Under the pieces are notes generated by a model. That model ran no database searches and was not told the DNA's origin. It saw only the letters and a program-made list of their open reading frames with translations. The translations under genes were made by a program, and so were the position numbers. A DNA stretch of 12,354 bases from Pseudomonadota bacterium. GTDB lineage: Bacteria; Pseudomonadota; Gammaproteobacteria; Burkholderiales; Burkholderiaceae_B. The stretch covers positions 1-12,354 of the forward strand of contig JAEWFK010000029.1 of assembly GCA_023388835.1 (NCBI GenBank), read 5' to 3'. The first letter of the stretch is position 1; the number at the start of each line of letters is the position of its first letter. Below, one piece after another: positions 1 to 8,301 of the stretch.

Positions 1-201
1 GGGCGGATTCAGCCGCTCGCGCTTCAAGTGACCCACATTCAGGCGCGCGGCGGACACCTTGCGCTGGACATCCGACGAATTGCACACCGGGCACGACAGG
101 AGGCCGCCCGCCTTCTGCGAGTCGTAGGCGTCAGCCGACGCGAACCAGCCTTCGAAGACATGGCCGTGTTCGCATTGAAGATCGAATACTTTCAGTGACA
201 T
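1..201 (-). CDS. DUF1178 family protein (3' part outside the window)
   Basis: Only the first 67 codons are present; the reading frame stays open to the window edge, so the C-terminus is missing. The start is the ATG at 201-199, giving a protein that begins MSLKVFDLQCEHGHVFEGWF. This opening, with the pair C-x2-C at residues 37-40 (SCPVC) and an earlier Cys10-His12 and His14, is typical of the DUF1178 family of small proteobacterial proteins. The cysteines and histidines suggest a zinc-ribbon-like fold, but that is inference and no function is known to me. The gene follows the ABC transporter ATPase on the same strand after 50 bases. It has no clear Shine-Dalgarno sequence, so it could be read through from the importer operon or have its own promoter. 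Confidence 0.85.
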   Translation of the reverse strand, partial: MSLKVFDLQCEHGHVFEGWFASADAYDSQKAGGLLSCPVCNSSDVQRKVSAARLNVGHLKRERLNPP

Positions 202-213
202 GAATGGAATATG

Positions 214-228
214 GGGCCGCGCCGGCCC
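214..228. other. Short GC hairpin between the ATPase and DUF1178 genes
   Basis: A perfect 6-bp GC stem (GGGCCG/CGGCCC) closes a 3-base loop in the 50-base gap between the ATPase stop codon and the DUF1178 start. No T-run follows on the minus strand, so it does not look like a standard intrinsic terminator. It could weaken read-through or protect an mRNA end, or it may be chance in GC-rich DNA. Confidence 0.3.
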
Positions 229-251
229 GATGCAAGGGTAGCCCCATTTTC

Positions 252-1922
252 CTACAGGCGCGGCACTGCAGCAAGCAAGGTCTGCGTCTGGGGATGCCGG
301 GGAGCCTTCAACACGCTGCGGGCATCGCCTTGCTCGACGATGCGGCCTTCGTGCATGATGGCAATGCGGTCCGCCATGTACTCCACGACCCCGAAGTTGT
401 GCGTGATGAACAGACAAGCCAGCTTGAGCGAGTCCTGTAGCGAATGCAAAAGATCAAGAATCTGCGCCTGAACGGATACATCGAGAGCAGATGTCGGTTC
501 GTCGCACACCAGCACGGACGGTTCTACAGCAAGCGCACGCGCAATGGCGATGCGCTGACGCTGGCCACCGGAAAACTCATGAGGATATCGGCGCACCGCA
601 TCTGCAGGCAGGCCGACCTGATCCAAGAGGCGGGCGGCACGCCGTTCCCGTTCGGCACGGGGCCACTCCGGACGCAACGCCGCCATGCCTTCGGCCAGGA
701 TCTCGCCCACCGGCATGCGGGGATCGAGCGACGCATAGGGATCCTGGAAAACGATCTGTACGTGCCGGCGCAGCTTCTTCAATGCCGCGCCGCGCGCGGC
801 CAGCAGACTTTCGCCGTGCAGTCGAGCTTCACCGCTCACCAGCGCCTGGCCATCCAGAAGGCCGAGCAAGGCCTTTGCGGCGGTGGTCTTTCCGCAGCCT
901 GAGCCGCCCAGAAGCGCCAGCGTCTCGCCCGCATGGAGTTCGAAGCTCACGCCCTTCAGCACATCGACCCCCGCCGAACGTCGCAGGAACGCCCGGCGTT
1001 TCACATAGCTGACCGTGAGATCGCGCACCTGGAGGACCGGCTCGCCATGCGCCGCCACTACCGGCCGCCTGCGGCGTTCCATCGAGGGGATGGCCGCCAG
1101 CAGTTCGCGTGCATAGGGATGCGCGGGATCGGCGAAAAAGCTTGGGGCATCGCGGACCTCGACAATCTTGCCGTGCCGCATCAATGCCACATGCTGGGCC
1201 ACCTTCTTCACCACCGCCAAATCGTGGGTGATGAGCAGGATGGCCAGGCCCAGCTCGCGCTGGATGTCAGCCAGAAGCTCCAGAATCTGGTTCTGCACCG
1301 TGACGTCCAACGCCGTGGTGGGCTCGTCGGCGATCAGTAGTCGAGGCTCCGCCGCCAGCGCCATGGCGATCATGATGCGCTGCTTCTGCCCGCCGGAAAA
1401 CTGGAAGGGGTAATCATCGAACCGCCGCCCGGGTTCGGGAATGCCCACGCGCTCCAGCCACTGCACGGCGCGCCCCCGCATTGCGGCGCCCCGAAAATCG
1501 GTATGCAGGCTCAGGATCTCTTCCAGTTGCTTGCCGATCGTGAGCACCGGGTTCAGGCAGGTGGAAGGCTCCTGGAAGATGATGCCCATCTCGCCGCCGC
1601 GTACGCGGCGCATGTCGCGCTCCGGCAGTCGAGCCAGGTCGGTCTCCCCCAGCATGACCCGGCCTGCCCGCATGTCGGCGGCGTCCGGCAGCAGCCTCAG
1701 CAGAGCCAGGGCGGTCATGCTTTTACCACTTCCCGACTCGCCTACGAGCGCAAACGTTTCCCCCGCAGAAATCGCAAGGTCAAGCGCTGAGACGGCCAGC
1801 TTCGTGCCGGTCTCGGATTCGACGCCGACGCTCAAGCCGGTCACGTCCAGCACGTCGGCTTCTCGTCCCGGCAACTTGAAGCGGCGCGCCGCGTCGGCCT
1901 CCGGCATGCTTTGATGCTGCAT
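252..1922 (-). CDS. Oligopeptide-type ABC transporter, fused double ATPase (YejF/DppD-DppF-like)
   Basis: This 556-residue protein carries two complete ABC ATPase domains in one chain, as in YejF, and should power the importer encoded just upstream. Domain 1 has Walker A GESGSGKS (61-68), signature FSGGQ (175-179), Walker B ending DE at 199-200 and H-loop His233. Domain 2 has Walker A GGSGCGKT (339-346), signature SGGQ (451-454), Walker B ending DE at 474-475 and His508. Both sites keep their catalytic residues, so both may hydrolyse ATP. After each H-loop comes the segment with HPYARELL or HPQTQTLL that is usual in peptide and nickel ABC ATPases. The reading frame is open 74 codons further upstream, but the ATG at 1922 is chosen because AAGGAG sits 8 bases before it and it overlaps the permease stop codon by one base. 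Substrate specificity cannot be read from this subunit. Confidence 0.93.
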   Translation of the reverse strand: MQHQSMPEADAARRFKLPGREADVLDVTGLSVGVESETGTKLAVSALDLAISAGETFALVGESGSGKSMTALALLRLLPDAADMRAGRVMLGETDLARLPERDMRRVRGGEMGIIFQEPSTCLNPVLTIGKQLEEILSLHTDFRGAAMRGRAVQWLERVGIPEPGRRFDDYPFQFSGGQKQRIMIAMALAAEPRLLIADEPTTALDVTVQNQILELLADIQRELGLAILLITHDLAVVKKVAQHVALMRHGKIVEVRDAPSFFADPAHPYARELLAAIPSMERRRRPVVAAHGEPVLQVRDLTVSYVKRRAFLRRSAGVDVLKGVSFELHAGETLALLGGSGCGKTTAAKALLGLLDGQALVSGEARLHGESLLAARGAALKKLRRHVQIVFQDPYASLDPRMPVGEILAEGMAALRPEWPRAERERRAARLLDQVGLPADAVRRYPHEFSGGQRQRIAIARALAVEPSVLVCDEPTSALDVSVQAQILDLLHSLQDSLKLACLFITHNFGVVEYMADRIAIMHEGRIVEQGDARSVLKAPRHPQTQTLLAAVPRL

Positions 1923-3442
1923 CACAGGTTCTCCTTGCGTTCGGCGGCGGCTGCCGACGCTGATGTCCCTGAGTCGGCCATGGCCGCAGCCATGACCGGC
2001 GCGCCGCCCCGCTTCGCCCGGCGCAGGCGCCGCGGCTGGATATGCCGCATGCGCGGATCGAAGGCATCCTGAACGGCGTCGGCGAAAATATTGGCCGACA
2101 AGACGAGAGTCAGCAGGAAAACGAAGGCTGCAAGCAGATTCCACCAGATCATGGGATCACGCGACATTTCCGTGCGGGCGGCATCGATCATCGTGCCGTA
2201 GGAAGGCGTGCTGGGGTCAACGCCAATGCCCAGATAGGACAGCACGGCTTCGTAGAGCACCAGGCCGGAGAACTGAAGCACCATGGTGATGAGGACGATG
2301 TGCATGACGTTGGGCAGGAGATGCCGGCGCATGATGCGCCAATGGCTGACCCCGAATGCGCGCGCGGCCTGTACATATTCGAGTTCACGCAGCTTCAGGG
2401 TTTCAGCCCGGAGCAGGCGGCACAGGCCGGCCCAGCCGGTCAGACCCAGGATCAGGCACAGCAGGAAGAGCCTCAGGTCGGCGCGGGCCGCCACCGTGTC
2501 AAAGAGTTCGGGATTGTTGTCGATATACACCTGCATCATCAGCACACAAGCCGCCACTAGCAGCACGCCGGGAATCGAGGTCAGCGTGGTGTATATATAC
2601 TGCACGATGTCATCGACCCGACCCTTGAAGTAACCCGCCGTGATGCCGAACACAATGGCCGGCGGCAGCATGGCGAAGGTCGTCAACAGGCCGATGATCA
2701 ATGCCGTGCGCACGCTCTTGATCGACAGCCACAGTACGTCGTTACCCGTCCGATCAGTGCCCAGGACATGGTAGTTCGCCGCCAGGCTCAGGGTGATCGC
2801 CGCCAGCACGACGAGCGCGCCGGCGGTGCCAAAAAATGCCCGCCATGGAACATCGGATTCCCGCCACCACCACCGCCAGCCTGCCGACCAGCCGCCGCGC
2901 CGTCGGCCGTGCGCAAGCGTGAGCGCCCCGGCAAGAAGGAGGACCGCCGCCGCTCCCAGCGCCAGACCGGTGAGCGCCCGGCGCAGCAAGTCGGCCCCGC
3001 GTTGCGCGTCTTCCGACAGGTTCACACCCGCATAGTGCAGTCTCGGGTAATCGCGAACCACTTCGCCATTCACCAGCCATGATTCCTTGGTGAATTGATA
3101 CAGTGCCAGCGGCGCGGAATAGGTACGCTCGCGATTCGGCAATTGGGTCAGATCCAGCACCGCATCGAGCGCGGAGCGGGTAATGGGCGAGTGCACGGCC
3201 TGATCGGCGCTCGCCCCGGGCGCCGGCGGCAGCAGCGGCCGGTAATGAATGGAGTCGAGCACGCCGATCAGCGCGAAGCAGGCAAGCACCACCCCCGCCC
3301 CCACTGCCGACGGCCGTCGAAACACTTGCCGCCACCCCGCTGCCATGGTTGGGTGACGCCGCACCCGCCAGACCTGCATCATCACCGCCAGCACGGTGAG
3401 CAGCACGAAGGCATCGGTCCAGAGAATCACGAATTTCGGCAT
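1922..3442 (-). CDS. ABC transporter permease, OppC/YejE-like, with N-terminal extension
   Basis: Inner-membrane permease of the peptide importer, 506 residues, well above the roughly 300-340 usual for OppC, DppC or YejE. The family core is clear: LGTDRTGNDVL at 227-237 before the transport helices, the EAA loop (AARAFGVSHWRIMRRHLLPN, 359-378) that docks the ATPase, and DAFDPRMR near 459-466. Hydrophobic segments lie near 6-24, 46-64, 157-175, 204-222, 246-270, 287-303, 325-343, 382-404 and 434-456. The first two, and the hydrophilic stretch of about 90 residues after them, are extra to the usual plan. The C-terminus has a tail of about 40 basic and Ala-rich residues. The ATG at 3442 is chosen over an upstream in-frame start at 3490 because it lies 4 bases after the previous stop. 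It lacks a strong ribosome site, so coupling is likely. Confidence 0.92.
   Translation of the reverse strand: MPKFVILWTDAFVLLTVLAVMMQVWRVRRHPTMAAGWRQVFRRPSAVGAGVVLACFALIGVLDSIHYRPLLPPAPGASADQAVHSPITRSALDAVLDLTQLPNRERTYSAPLALYQFTKESWLVNGEVVRDYPRLHYAGVNLSEDAQRGADLLRRALTGLALGAAAVLLLAGALTLAHGRRRGGWSAGWRWWWRESDVPWRAFFGTAGALVVLAAITLSLAANYHVLGTDRTGNDVLWLSIKSVRTALIIGLLTTFAMLPPAIVFGITAGYFKGRVDDIVQYIYTTLTSIPGVLLVAACVLMMQVYIDNNPELFDTVAARADLRLFLLCLILGLTGWAGLCRLLRAETLKLRELEYVQAARAFGVSHWRIMRRHLLPNVMHIVLITMVLQFSGLVLYEAVLSYLGIGVDPSTPSYGTMIDAARTEMSRDPMIWWNLLAAFVFLLTLVLSANIFADAVQDAFDPRMRHIQPRRLRRAKRGGAPVMAAAMADSGTSASAAAAERKENL
1931..1936 (-). promoter_or_regulatory. Ribosome binding site deciding the ATPase start
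   Basis: AAGGAG lies 8 bases before the ATG at 1922, inside the last codons of the upstream permease gene. It supports the 556-residue start over the longer open frame that begins at 2144. Confidence 0.7.
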
Positions 3443-3446
3443 GTCA

Positions 3447-4424
3447 TCACTCGAAACGGATACGGGGATCGGCCAGCGTGTAGCACACATCTGCCAGAAT
3501 CAGGCCAACGATATACAGCGCGGAGCCCAGGAACACCATGGCGCGGACAATGGAGAAATCCTGCGCATTGATGGCGTCGATGGTGTAGCTGCCCAGACCG
3601 GGAATGCCGAAGAACGATTCCGCGATCAGGCTGCCCATGAAGAGCAAAGGTATGGCGGACACGGTACCCGTCAGTATGGGCAGCATGGCATTGCGCAACA
3701 CGTGGCGGAACAGCACCACTCTTTCGGCCAGACCCTTGGCCCGCGCGGTGCGTACGTAATCCTTGCCGCTTTCTTCAAGAAACAGGCTGCGATAGAACCG
3801 GGATTCCGCACCCAGGCCGGAGATCACCCCGACCAGCACCGGCAAGGCCAGGAAGCGCAGGCTGCCCCAGCCTTCCACATAGCCTGAATAGGGCACCCAT
3901 TTGAGAATCTTGGCAAACAACCACTGTCCGGCAATGATGTAGAAGAGACCCGAGATCGAAAGCAGCACCACGCACACCACGACCCCTGCAAAGTCCAGCC
4001 GCGTACCTTTGAAATACACGAGCAGCAGTGAAAACGACACACTGACCAGCAAGCCCAGCGCAAAGGTGGGAATCGCCAGCATGAGACTGGGCATCATGCG
4101 GCTGCGGATTTCCTGCCCGATATCGCGCCCCTCATCCGAGAATCCGAAATCGAAGCGCAGCAAGGGTACGGAGCGGTCATGGAATATGGTGTCCATGAAG
4201 CGCTCCGCCCCCTCGGCCCGTGCGTTATAGAACAGCGGCTTGTCGTAACCGCGCTGCACCTTCCAGCGCTCCACCGCTTCCTGATTCACACGCTGTCCGC
4301 CAATGGCCAGCCGTGCCATGTCGTCGGGCGTATTGACCGCAAAAAACAGCAGGAAGGTGAGCAGATTCACGCCCAGCAGGATCAGCGCGCCATAGAGCAG
4401 GCGCCGGAAGACGTAGGCAATCAT
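3447..4424 (-). CDS. ABC transporter permease, OppB/DppB/YejB-like
   Basis: Second inner-membrane permease, 325 residues, the normal size for the OppB/DppB family. The first helix (about residues 9-29, after MIAYVFRRLL) matches the usual N-terminus. A periplasmic stretch follows, then helices from about residue 110 onward. The EAA loop that contacts the ATPase is visible as DYVRTARAKGLAERVVLFRH, and the C-terminal part has FFGIPGLGSYTIDAI and ends YTLADPRIRFE, both typical of the family. It should pair with the downstream OppC-like permease to form the channel. The ATG at 4424 overlaps the stop of the binding-protein gene by four bases (ATGA). An AGGAG lies 11 bases before the start, a little far, so translation probably depends on re-initiation from the upstream gene. 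Confidence 0.94.
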   Translation of the reverse strand: MIAYVFRRLLYGALILLGVNLLTFLLFFAVNTPDDMARLAIGGQRVNQEAVERWKVQRGYDKPLFYNARAEGAERFMDTIFHDRSVPLLRFDFGFSDEGRDIGQEIRSRMMPSLMLAIPTFALGLLVSVSFSLLLVYFKGTRLDFAGVVVCVVLLSISGLFYIIAGQWLFAKILKWVPYSGYVEGWGSLRFLALPVLVGVISGLGAESRFYRSLFLEESGKDYVRTARAKGLAERVVLFRHVLRNAMLPILTGTVSAIPLLFMGSLIAESFFGIPGLGSYTIDAINAQDFSIVRAMVFLGSALYIVGLILADVCYTLADPRIRFE

Positions 4425-6670
4425 GGACGAACGGTCTCCTCATGGCGCTGAGCACTCGGTTCAGCGGCGACCACGGCCGCTTCCCGACGACGGATCTGCC
4501 GCCACGCCGCGGCCACGCCAACAATCAGCGCGGCCAATACCAGCAGCAGCGGCCACCACACAGGGCGATTCCATTTTTCGACGCCGGCTTCCCGCAACGC
4601 CGGGTCCAGCCGGTAGTATTGAAGCGTGTTGCGAACCATTTGCGAGGGCTTGGCGTTTCCGACCCAGGCCTGATAGGCTCCGCCCGAGGCGGGGTAGTAG
4701 CCGAACATCCAGGGAGCGTCTCGCTGGACGATCTCTACCATGCGATGCACGAGCGCCTGCTTTTCCGATCCGTCATCCAGGAAGCGCATTTCCTCGAAAA
4801 GGCGATCGAACTCCTGGTTTTGATAATTCGAGGCATTCTCGCCGCCGCCCTCCGCCTTGGCATTCGGCCCGTAGAGCAGGAAGAGGAAATTCTCGGCATC
4901 CGGATAGTCGGCCACCCAGCCCCACATGAACATCTGGGCACTGCCGTTGCGCATCTTGTCCTGGAAACGGTTGTAGTCGGTGGCCCGTACTTCAAGCTGA
5001 ATATTGATGGCGGCGAGCTGGCGGCGCATCCAGTCGAGCATGGGGCTGGACCCCATGCCGCCCGCTGAATCGAAATGCAAGATCAGCGGCCGGCCGGATT
5101 CGGCGTCGCGGCCGTCGGGATAGCCGGCCTCGGCGAGCAGGCGTCGAGCCTCGTCCAATGAACGGCGCTTGGGCCGGCCGTCCTTCATTTCGTAGACCTG
5201 GGAATTAACGCCTTCCGGGAGCGGCTGGTGCCCCAGCACGCCTGGCGGCACTGGGCCATGTGCCGGGGTTCCCTGGTCGTTCATGAAGATGGCAATGAAT
5301 TGTTCCCAATCAAAGGCAATGCTCAGCGCCTGGCGAAGCTTGCGATTGCGCTCTTGCTGTTCGGGCGTGTCGCCCAGGCCCACGACCGGGTCGCGCCAGT
5401 TGAAGCCGAGGTAATAGACCTGCGCTTCCGTAGTGGTGTGGATCTGGATGCCGTGGTCGGCATAAAGTTCGGCCTTTTCTCTGGAATCGGAGGCAGCCAC
5501 CGTCATGGCCGCGCCGTAGTCTCCCCGGCCGACTTCCGGAATGTCGTAATAGCCCTGGATGAACTTCCCCATGAGCGGGACGCTTTCCTTCTCGAGATGG
5601 AAGACGACCCGGTCAATAAAGGGTGTCGGCTTTCCACAATCGGCAAGCAGCCCCGCCTGCTCGTCCCCCGGCTCGCCCTCGCAAGGGTAGGGATCGCCCC
5701 GGAAGTTCGGATTGCGCTCCAAAACGTGGCGGCGATTGATGATGGACTCGGCCATCATGTATGGCCCCGTGCCCACGGGCCAGGTATTGAGCGAGAGGCC
5801 GTGCTCCGCCATGCCGGGCTGAGCGTAGAAACGGTCGGCTTCCCATGGAATAGGGGCTGTGAAGGTCATGGCGAGCCAGTAGCGGAACTGGGGATACTTG
5901 CCCTTCACTCGTATCCGCAGGGTGTGGTCGTCGACCGCTTCCACGCCTTCGAAGCCGTGTTCGCGCAAGTCCAGCCAGGGTCGCGCGCCGGACGCGGCTT
6001 CAGACAAGGACGCGTCGAGCGACTTGAGGCGCTCGGCGTATTCGCGCATGCCCACCACGTGCTCGCCCATGACACCCAGTATGGGAGAGATGACACGCGG
6101 GCTGGCCAGTCGCCGGAAGGCATAGACGTAGTCATCGGCAGTCAGTTCTCGCGTGCCGGTCTCCGGGAAATCGGTCATGGCGTAACGCCCGTCTATCTCT
6201 TCGGGAGAGAGCGGCCAATACAGGGACTCGCCGGCGGCATCGCGGGCGAAGACGGGGTGTGGCTGATAAAGAATGCCCGGACGTATGGGTATGTCATAAA
6301 CGCTCGTGGCGACCTGGACGCCGGCCACATCGTCGGGCAGCTCGCGGCCCTCGGCATCGTAGTATCGTGGTTGCACCAGCGCCTGTGCCGCTTTGGGCAC
6401 GAGCTGGTAGGGCCGCATCAGGTAATCGTAAGCGTAGAGCGGCTCGTAAATCGAATAGGTGAACGGCGTTTCGTCGGTGGAATATGAGCTCGCCGGGTCT
6501 AGATATTTGGGCGATCGCTGCGTAAATGCCGTGTGGAGCACGTTCTGCCCCGCATCCGCTCTGGGATAAGGGCTATTCACAGGTTCACCGCCACAGGCGG
6601 CCAGCATCGCCAGCACGCCGGCCGCCACGGCTGCCGCCAAGCCTCTGGCCCCGTTGATCATTATGGTCAA
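4421..6670 (-). CDS. ABC transporter solute-binding protein (SBP_bac_5 type), lipoprotein with C-terminal membrane helix
   Basis: Solute receptor of the importer, 749 residues, longer than the roughly 500-600 of most family-5 binding proteins. A signal peptide ends in a lipobox (LAAC, Cys26), so the mature protein is probably lipid-anchored. Family-5 features include SYSTDETPFTYSIYEPLYAYD (63-83, interrupted reading: SYSTDE, then EPLYAYD), GTGPY (300-304) and the stretch GWVADYPDAENFLFLLYGPN (584-603). Cys330 and Cys345 could form a disulfide. The C-terminus is unusual: a hydrophobic helix at about 704-723 is followed by the basic motif RQIRRRE and a polar tail, which would add a second anchor. 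A TTG start at 6670 is chosen because GGAGGA lies 7 bases upstream, whereas it is 16 bases from the in-frame ATG at 6661. The TTG overlaps the aidB stop by four bases. Peptides are the likeliest ligand by family; the actual solute is unknown. Confidence 0.92.
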   Translation of the reverse strand: MTIMINGARGLAAAVAAGVLAMLAACGGEPVNSPYPRADAGQNVLHTAFTQRSPKYLDPASSYSTDETPFTYSIYEPLYAYDYLMRPYQLVPKAAQALVQPRYYDAEGRELPDDVAGVQVATSVYDIPIRPGILYQPHPVFARDAAGESLYWPLSPEEIDGRYAMTDFPETGTRELTADDYVYAFRRLASPRVISPILGVMGEHVVGMREYAERLKSLDASLSEAASGARPWLDLREHGFEGVEAVDDHTLRIRVKGKYPQFRYWLAMTFTAPIPWEADRFYAQPGMAEHGLSLNTWPVGTGPYMMAESIINRRHVLERNPNFRGDPYPCEGEPGDEQAGLLADCGKPTPFIDRVVFHLEKESVPLMGKFIQGYYDIPEVGRGDYGAAMTVAASDSREKAELYADHGIQIHTTTEAQVYYLGFNWRDPVVGLGDTPEQQERNRKLRQALSIAFDWEQFIAIFMNDQGTPAHGPVPPGVLGHQPLPEGVNSQVYEMKDGRPKRRSLDEARRLLAEAGYPDGRDAESGRPLILHFDSAGGMGSSPMLDWMRRQLAAINIQLEVRATDYNRFQDKMRNGSAQMFMWGWVADYPDAENFLFLLYGPNAKAEGGGENASNYQNQEFDRLFEEMRFLDDGSEKQALVHRMVEIVQRDAPWMFGYYPASGGAYQAWVGNAKPSQMVRNTLQYYRLDPALREAGVEKWNRPVWWPLLLVLAALIVGVAAAWRQIRRREAAVVAAEPSAQRHEETVRP

Positions 6671-8301
6671 GCCGCTGTCCTCCAGGCCCGTTCAAGTACG
6701 CTTGCAAGCGCCGTAGGCGACGCCGACACACCGGCTACGCCGCAGCCCTCGGCGCGCAAACGCGAATCAATGAAGGCGTCGGCGACGGCCTGCGGCGCGT
6801 GGCGACGCAAGAGCACGGACTGCACAAGCAGTACCAACGTGGCGGAAAGGTGGCGTGCCACGGCCTCGAGCTCCTCGGCGGGGCGCAGCTGATGGGCTTC
6901 CAGGACAGCAAGCCTATCGCGCAGTCGGGCATCTTCGCCCGCCTCGGCCCGCAGCCAGTCGAGAAGCGATTCCGCTTGTTCAGGATATTGGCGCATGGCG
7001 CGCAGGACATCCAGGCACATGATGTTGCCCGATCCCTCCCAGATGGAATTCACTGGCGCTTCGCGATAAAGGCGGGCGAGGACATGAGTTTCCACATAGC
7101 CATTGCCGCCCAGGACTTCCATGGCTTCGGCGACCGCCGCGATCGCGCGCTTGCACACCCAGAATTTTGCCGCCGGCGTCACGATGCGCGCCAGCGCCAA
7201 AGAAAGCAGCTCCGCCTGTTCCGGCGAACCCGCCGTTTCCGCCACGCAACGCGCCAGCCGCATGCCGAGGACCACCGCCGCCTCGACTTCCAGGGCGAGA
7301 TCCACCAGTACGGAGCGCATCAGCGGCTGGTGCAGCAAGGGGCGGCCGAAGGCGACCCGGTGCTGCGCATGATGGATCGCCTGGACGAGCGCCGCACGCA
7401 TCAAGGCCGTGCTGCCCAGCACGCAATCCAGCCGCGTATGGCCCGCCATCTCCGCCAGCGTGGCAATGCCCCTCCCCGGCTCGCCCACGGGCATCCCGCA
7501 AGCATCATGAAACTCTACCTCGGCGCTGGCATTGGAACGGTTGCCCAATTTTTCCTTCAGCTGCATGACGCGCACGGCATTCTGGCTGCCGTCGGGCATC
7601 CGCCGGGGGACATAGAAACAGGTAGGCTCGGCATCGAGCTGTGCCAGCACCAAGTGAGCGTCGGCGGTGGGAACGGAAAAAAACCATTTATGCCCGACCA
7701 GCCGGTACCAGGCGTCGTCACCGTCCATGCGTCGGGCCTGCGTAGTGCTGCGACGCAAATCGGAGCCACCCTGCTTTTCGGTCAGCCCCATGCCCACCAG
7801 CATGCCATGCTTAGCCGCCACTGGAATATCACGAGGGTCGTAAATACGGGAGAGTAACGGGCCTCGGATGGTTTCAAACCATGGCTCACGGGCGAGGATG
7901 GCAGGCGCAGCCGACGTCATGGTCAAGGGGCAAAGCGTGCCGGCTTCGGCTTGGCCATGGAGCAGAAAGGCAGCGGCGCGAGCAACGGACGCGGGAGCGT
8001 TCAGGCCATTTCGAAAACCCAGAGCCAGCAGGTCGTGCCACCCGGGGTGGAAAGATACGTTGTCGACACGACGCCCTTTCCGATCAAAGGCATGTAGCTG
8101 TGGCGGCTGGCGATCCATGGCGGCGGCCAATGCGATAATGCCTGCTTGACCAAGTTCCCGTCCGTATCGGACCAACGCCGGGGTGGCGGATTCGGCGCCT
8201 TCACGCACGACGGCTTCCTGCAGGACCACATCGGTCTCATACAGGTTGTAGTCGACCAGGTCAGGGACCTGGTTCGTAACTTCGTGAGTGATCCATCCCA
8301 T
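6667..8301 (-). CDS. aidB: AidB-like acyl-CoA dehydrogenase family flavoprotein
   Basis: A 544-residue member of the acyl-CoA dehydrogenase superfamily, close in length to E. coli AidB (about 540). It has the AidB-type N-terminus (THEVTNQVPDLVDYNLYETD, residues 5-24) and the FAD-binding motif MGLTEKQGGSD (171-181). Further motifs are GHKWFFS (203-209), NRSNASAEVEF (254-264), LGGNGYVE (397-404) and PVNSIWEGSGNI (416-427), with Glu422 at the usual catalytic-base position. A C-terminal region rich in Arg and Leu follows, the part that binds DNA in E. coli AidB. AidB belongs to the adaptive response to alkylating agents there; its physiological substrate is unsettled. The ATG at 8301 has GAGG 6 bases upstream. 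The gene leads the five-gene importer operon, and its stop overlaps the binding-protein start. No Ada box is visible upstream. The family call is firm; the DNA-protection role is inferred. Confidence 0.93.
   Translation of the reverse strand: MGWITHEVTNQVPDLVDYNLYETDVVLQEAVVREGAESATPALVRYGRELGQAGIIALAAAMDRQPPQLHAFDRKGRRVDNVSFHPGWHDLLALGFRNGLNAPASVARAAAFLLHGQAEAGTLCPLTMTSAAPAILAREPWFETIRGPLLSRIYDPRDIPVAAKHGMLVGMGLTEKQGGSDLRRSTTQARRMDGDDAWYRLVGHKWFFSVPTADAHLVLAQLDAEPTCFYVPRRMPDGSQNAVRVMQLKEKLGNRSNASAEVEFHDACGMPVGEPGRGIATLAEMAGHTRLDCVLGSTALMRAALVQAIHHAQHRVAFGRPLLHQPLMRSVLVDLALEVEAAVVLGMRLARCVAETAGSPEQAELLSLALARIVTPAAKFWVCKRAIAAVAEAMEVLGGNGYVETHVLARLYREAPVNSIWEGSGNIMCLDVLRAMRQYPEQAESLLDWLRAEAGEDARLRDRLAVLEAHQLRPAEELEAVARHLSATLVLLVQSVLLRRHAPQAVADAFIDSRLRAEGCGVAGVSASPTALASVLERAWRTAA
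6678..6683 (-). promoter_or_regulatory. Ribosome binding site supporting a TTG start for the solute-binding protein
   Basis: GGAGGA near the 3' end of aidB lies 7 bases before TTG at 6670 and 16 bases before the ATG at 6661. Spacing favours the TTG start, which forms a TTGA overlap with the aidB stop codon. Confidence 0.65.

Noticed and set aside
1922..2144. A longer N-terminus for the ATPase, starting at 2144
   Set aside because: The added 74 residues overlap the permease C-terminus, are Arg- and Ala-rich without ABC similarity, and the ATG at 1922 has its own ribosome site.
5228..6487. A 419-codon open frame on the plus strand
   Set aside because: It lies entirely antisense to the solute-binding protein gene, whose family motifs are clear. 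Long antisense frames are common in GC-rich coding DNA, and the translated product shows no recognisable domain.
6799..7857. A 352-codon open frame on the plus strand
   Set aside because: It is antisense to aidB, has no family motif or sensible ribosome site, and is rich in His, Arg and Gln as expected from a shadow frame.
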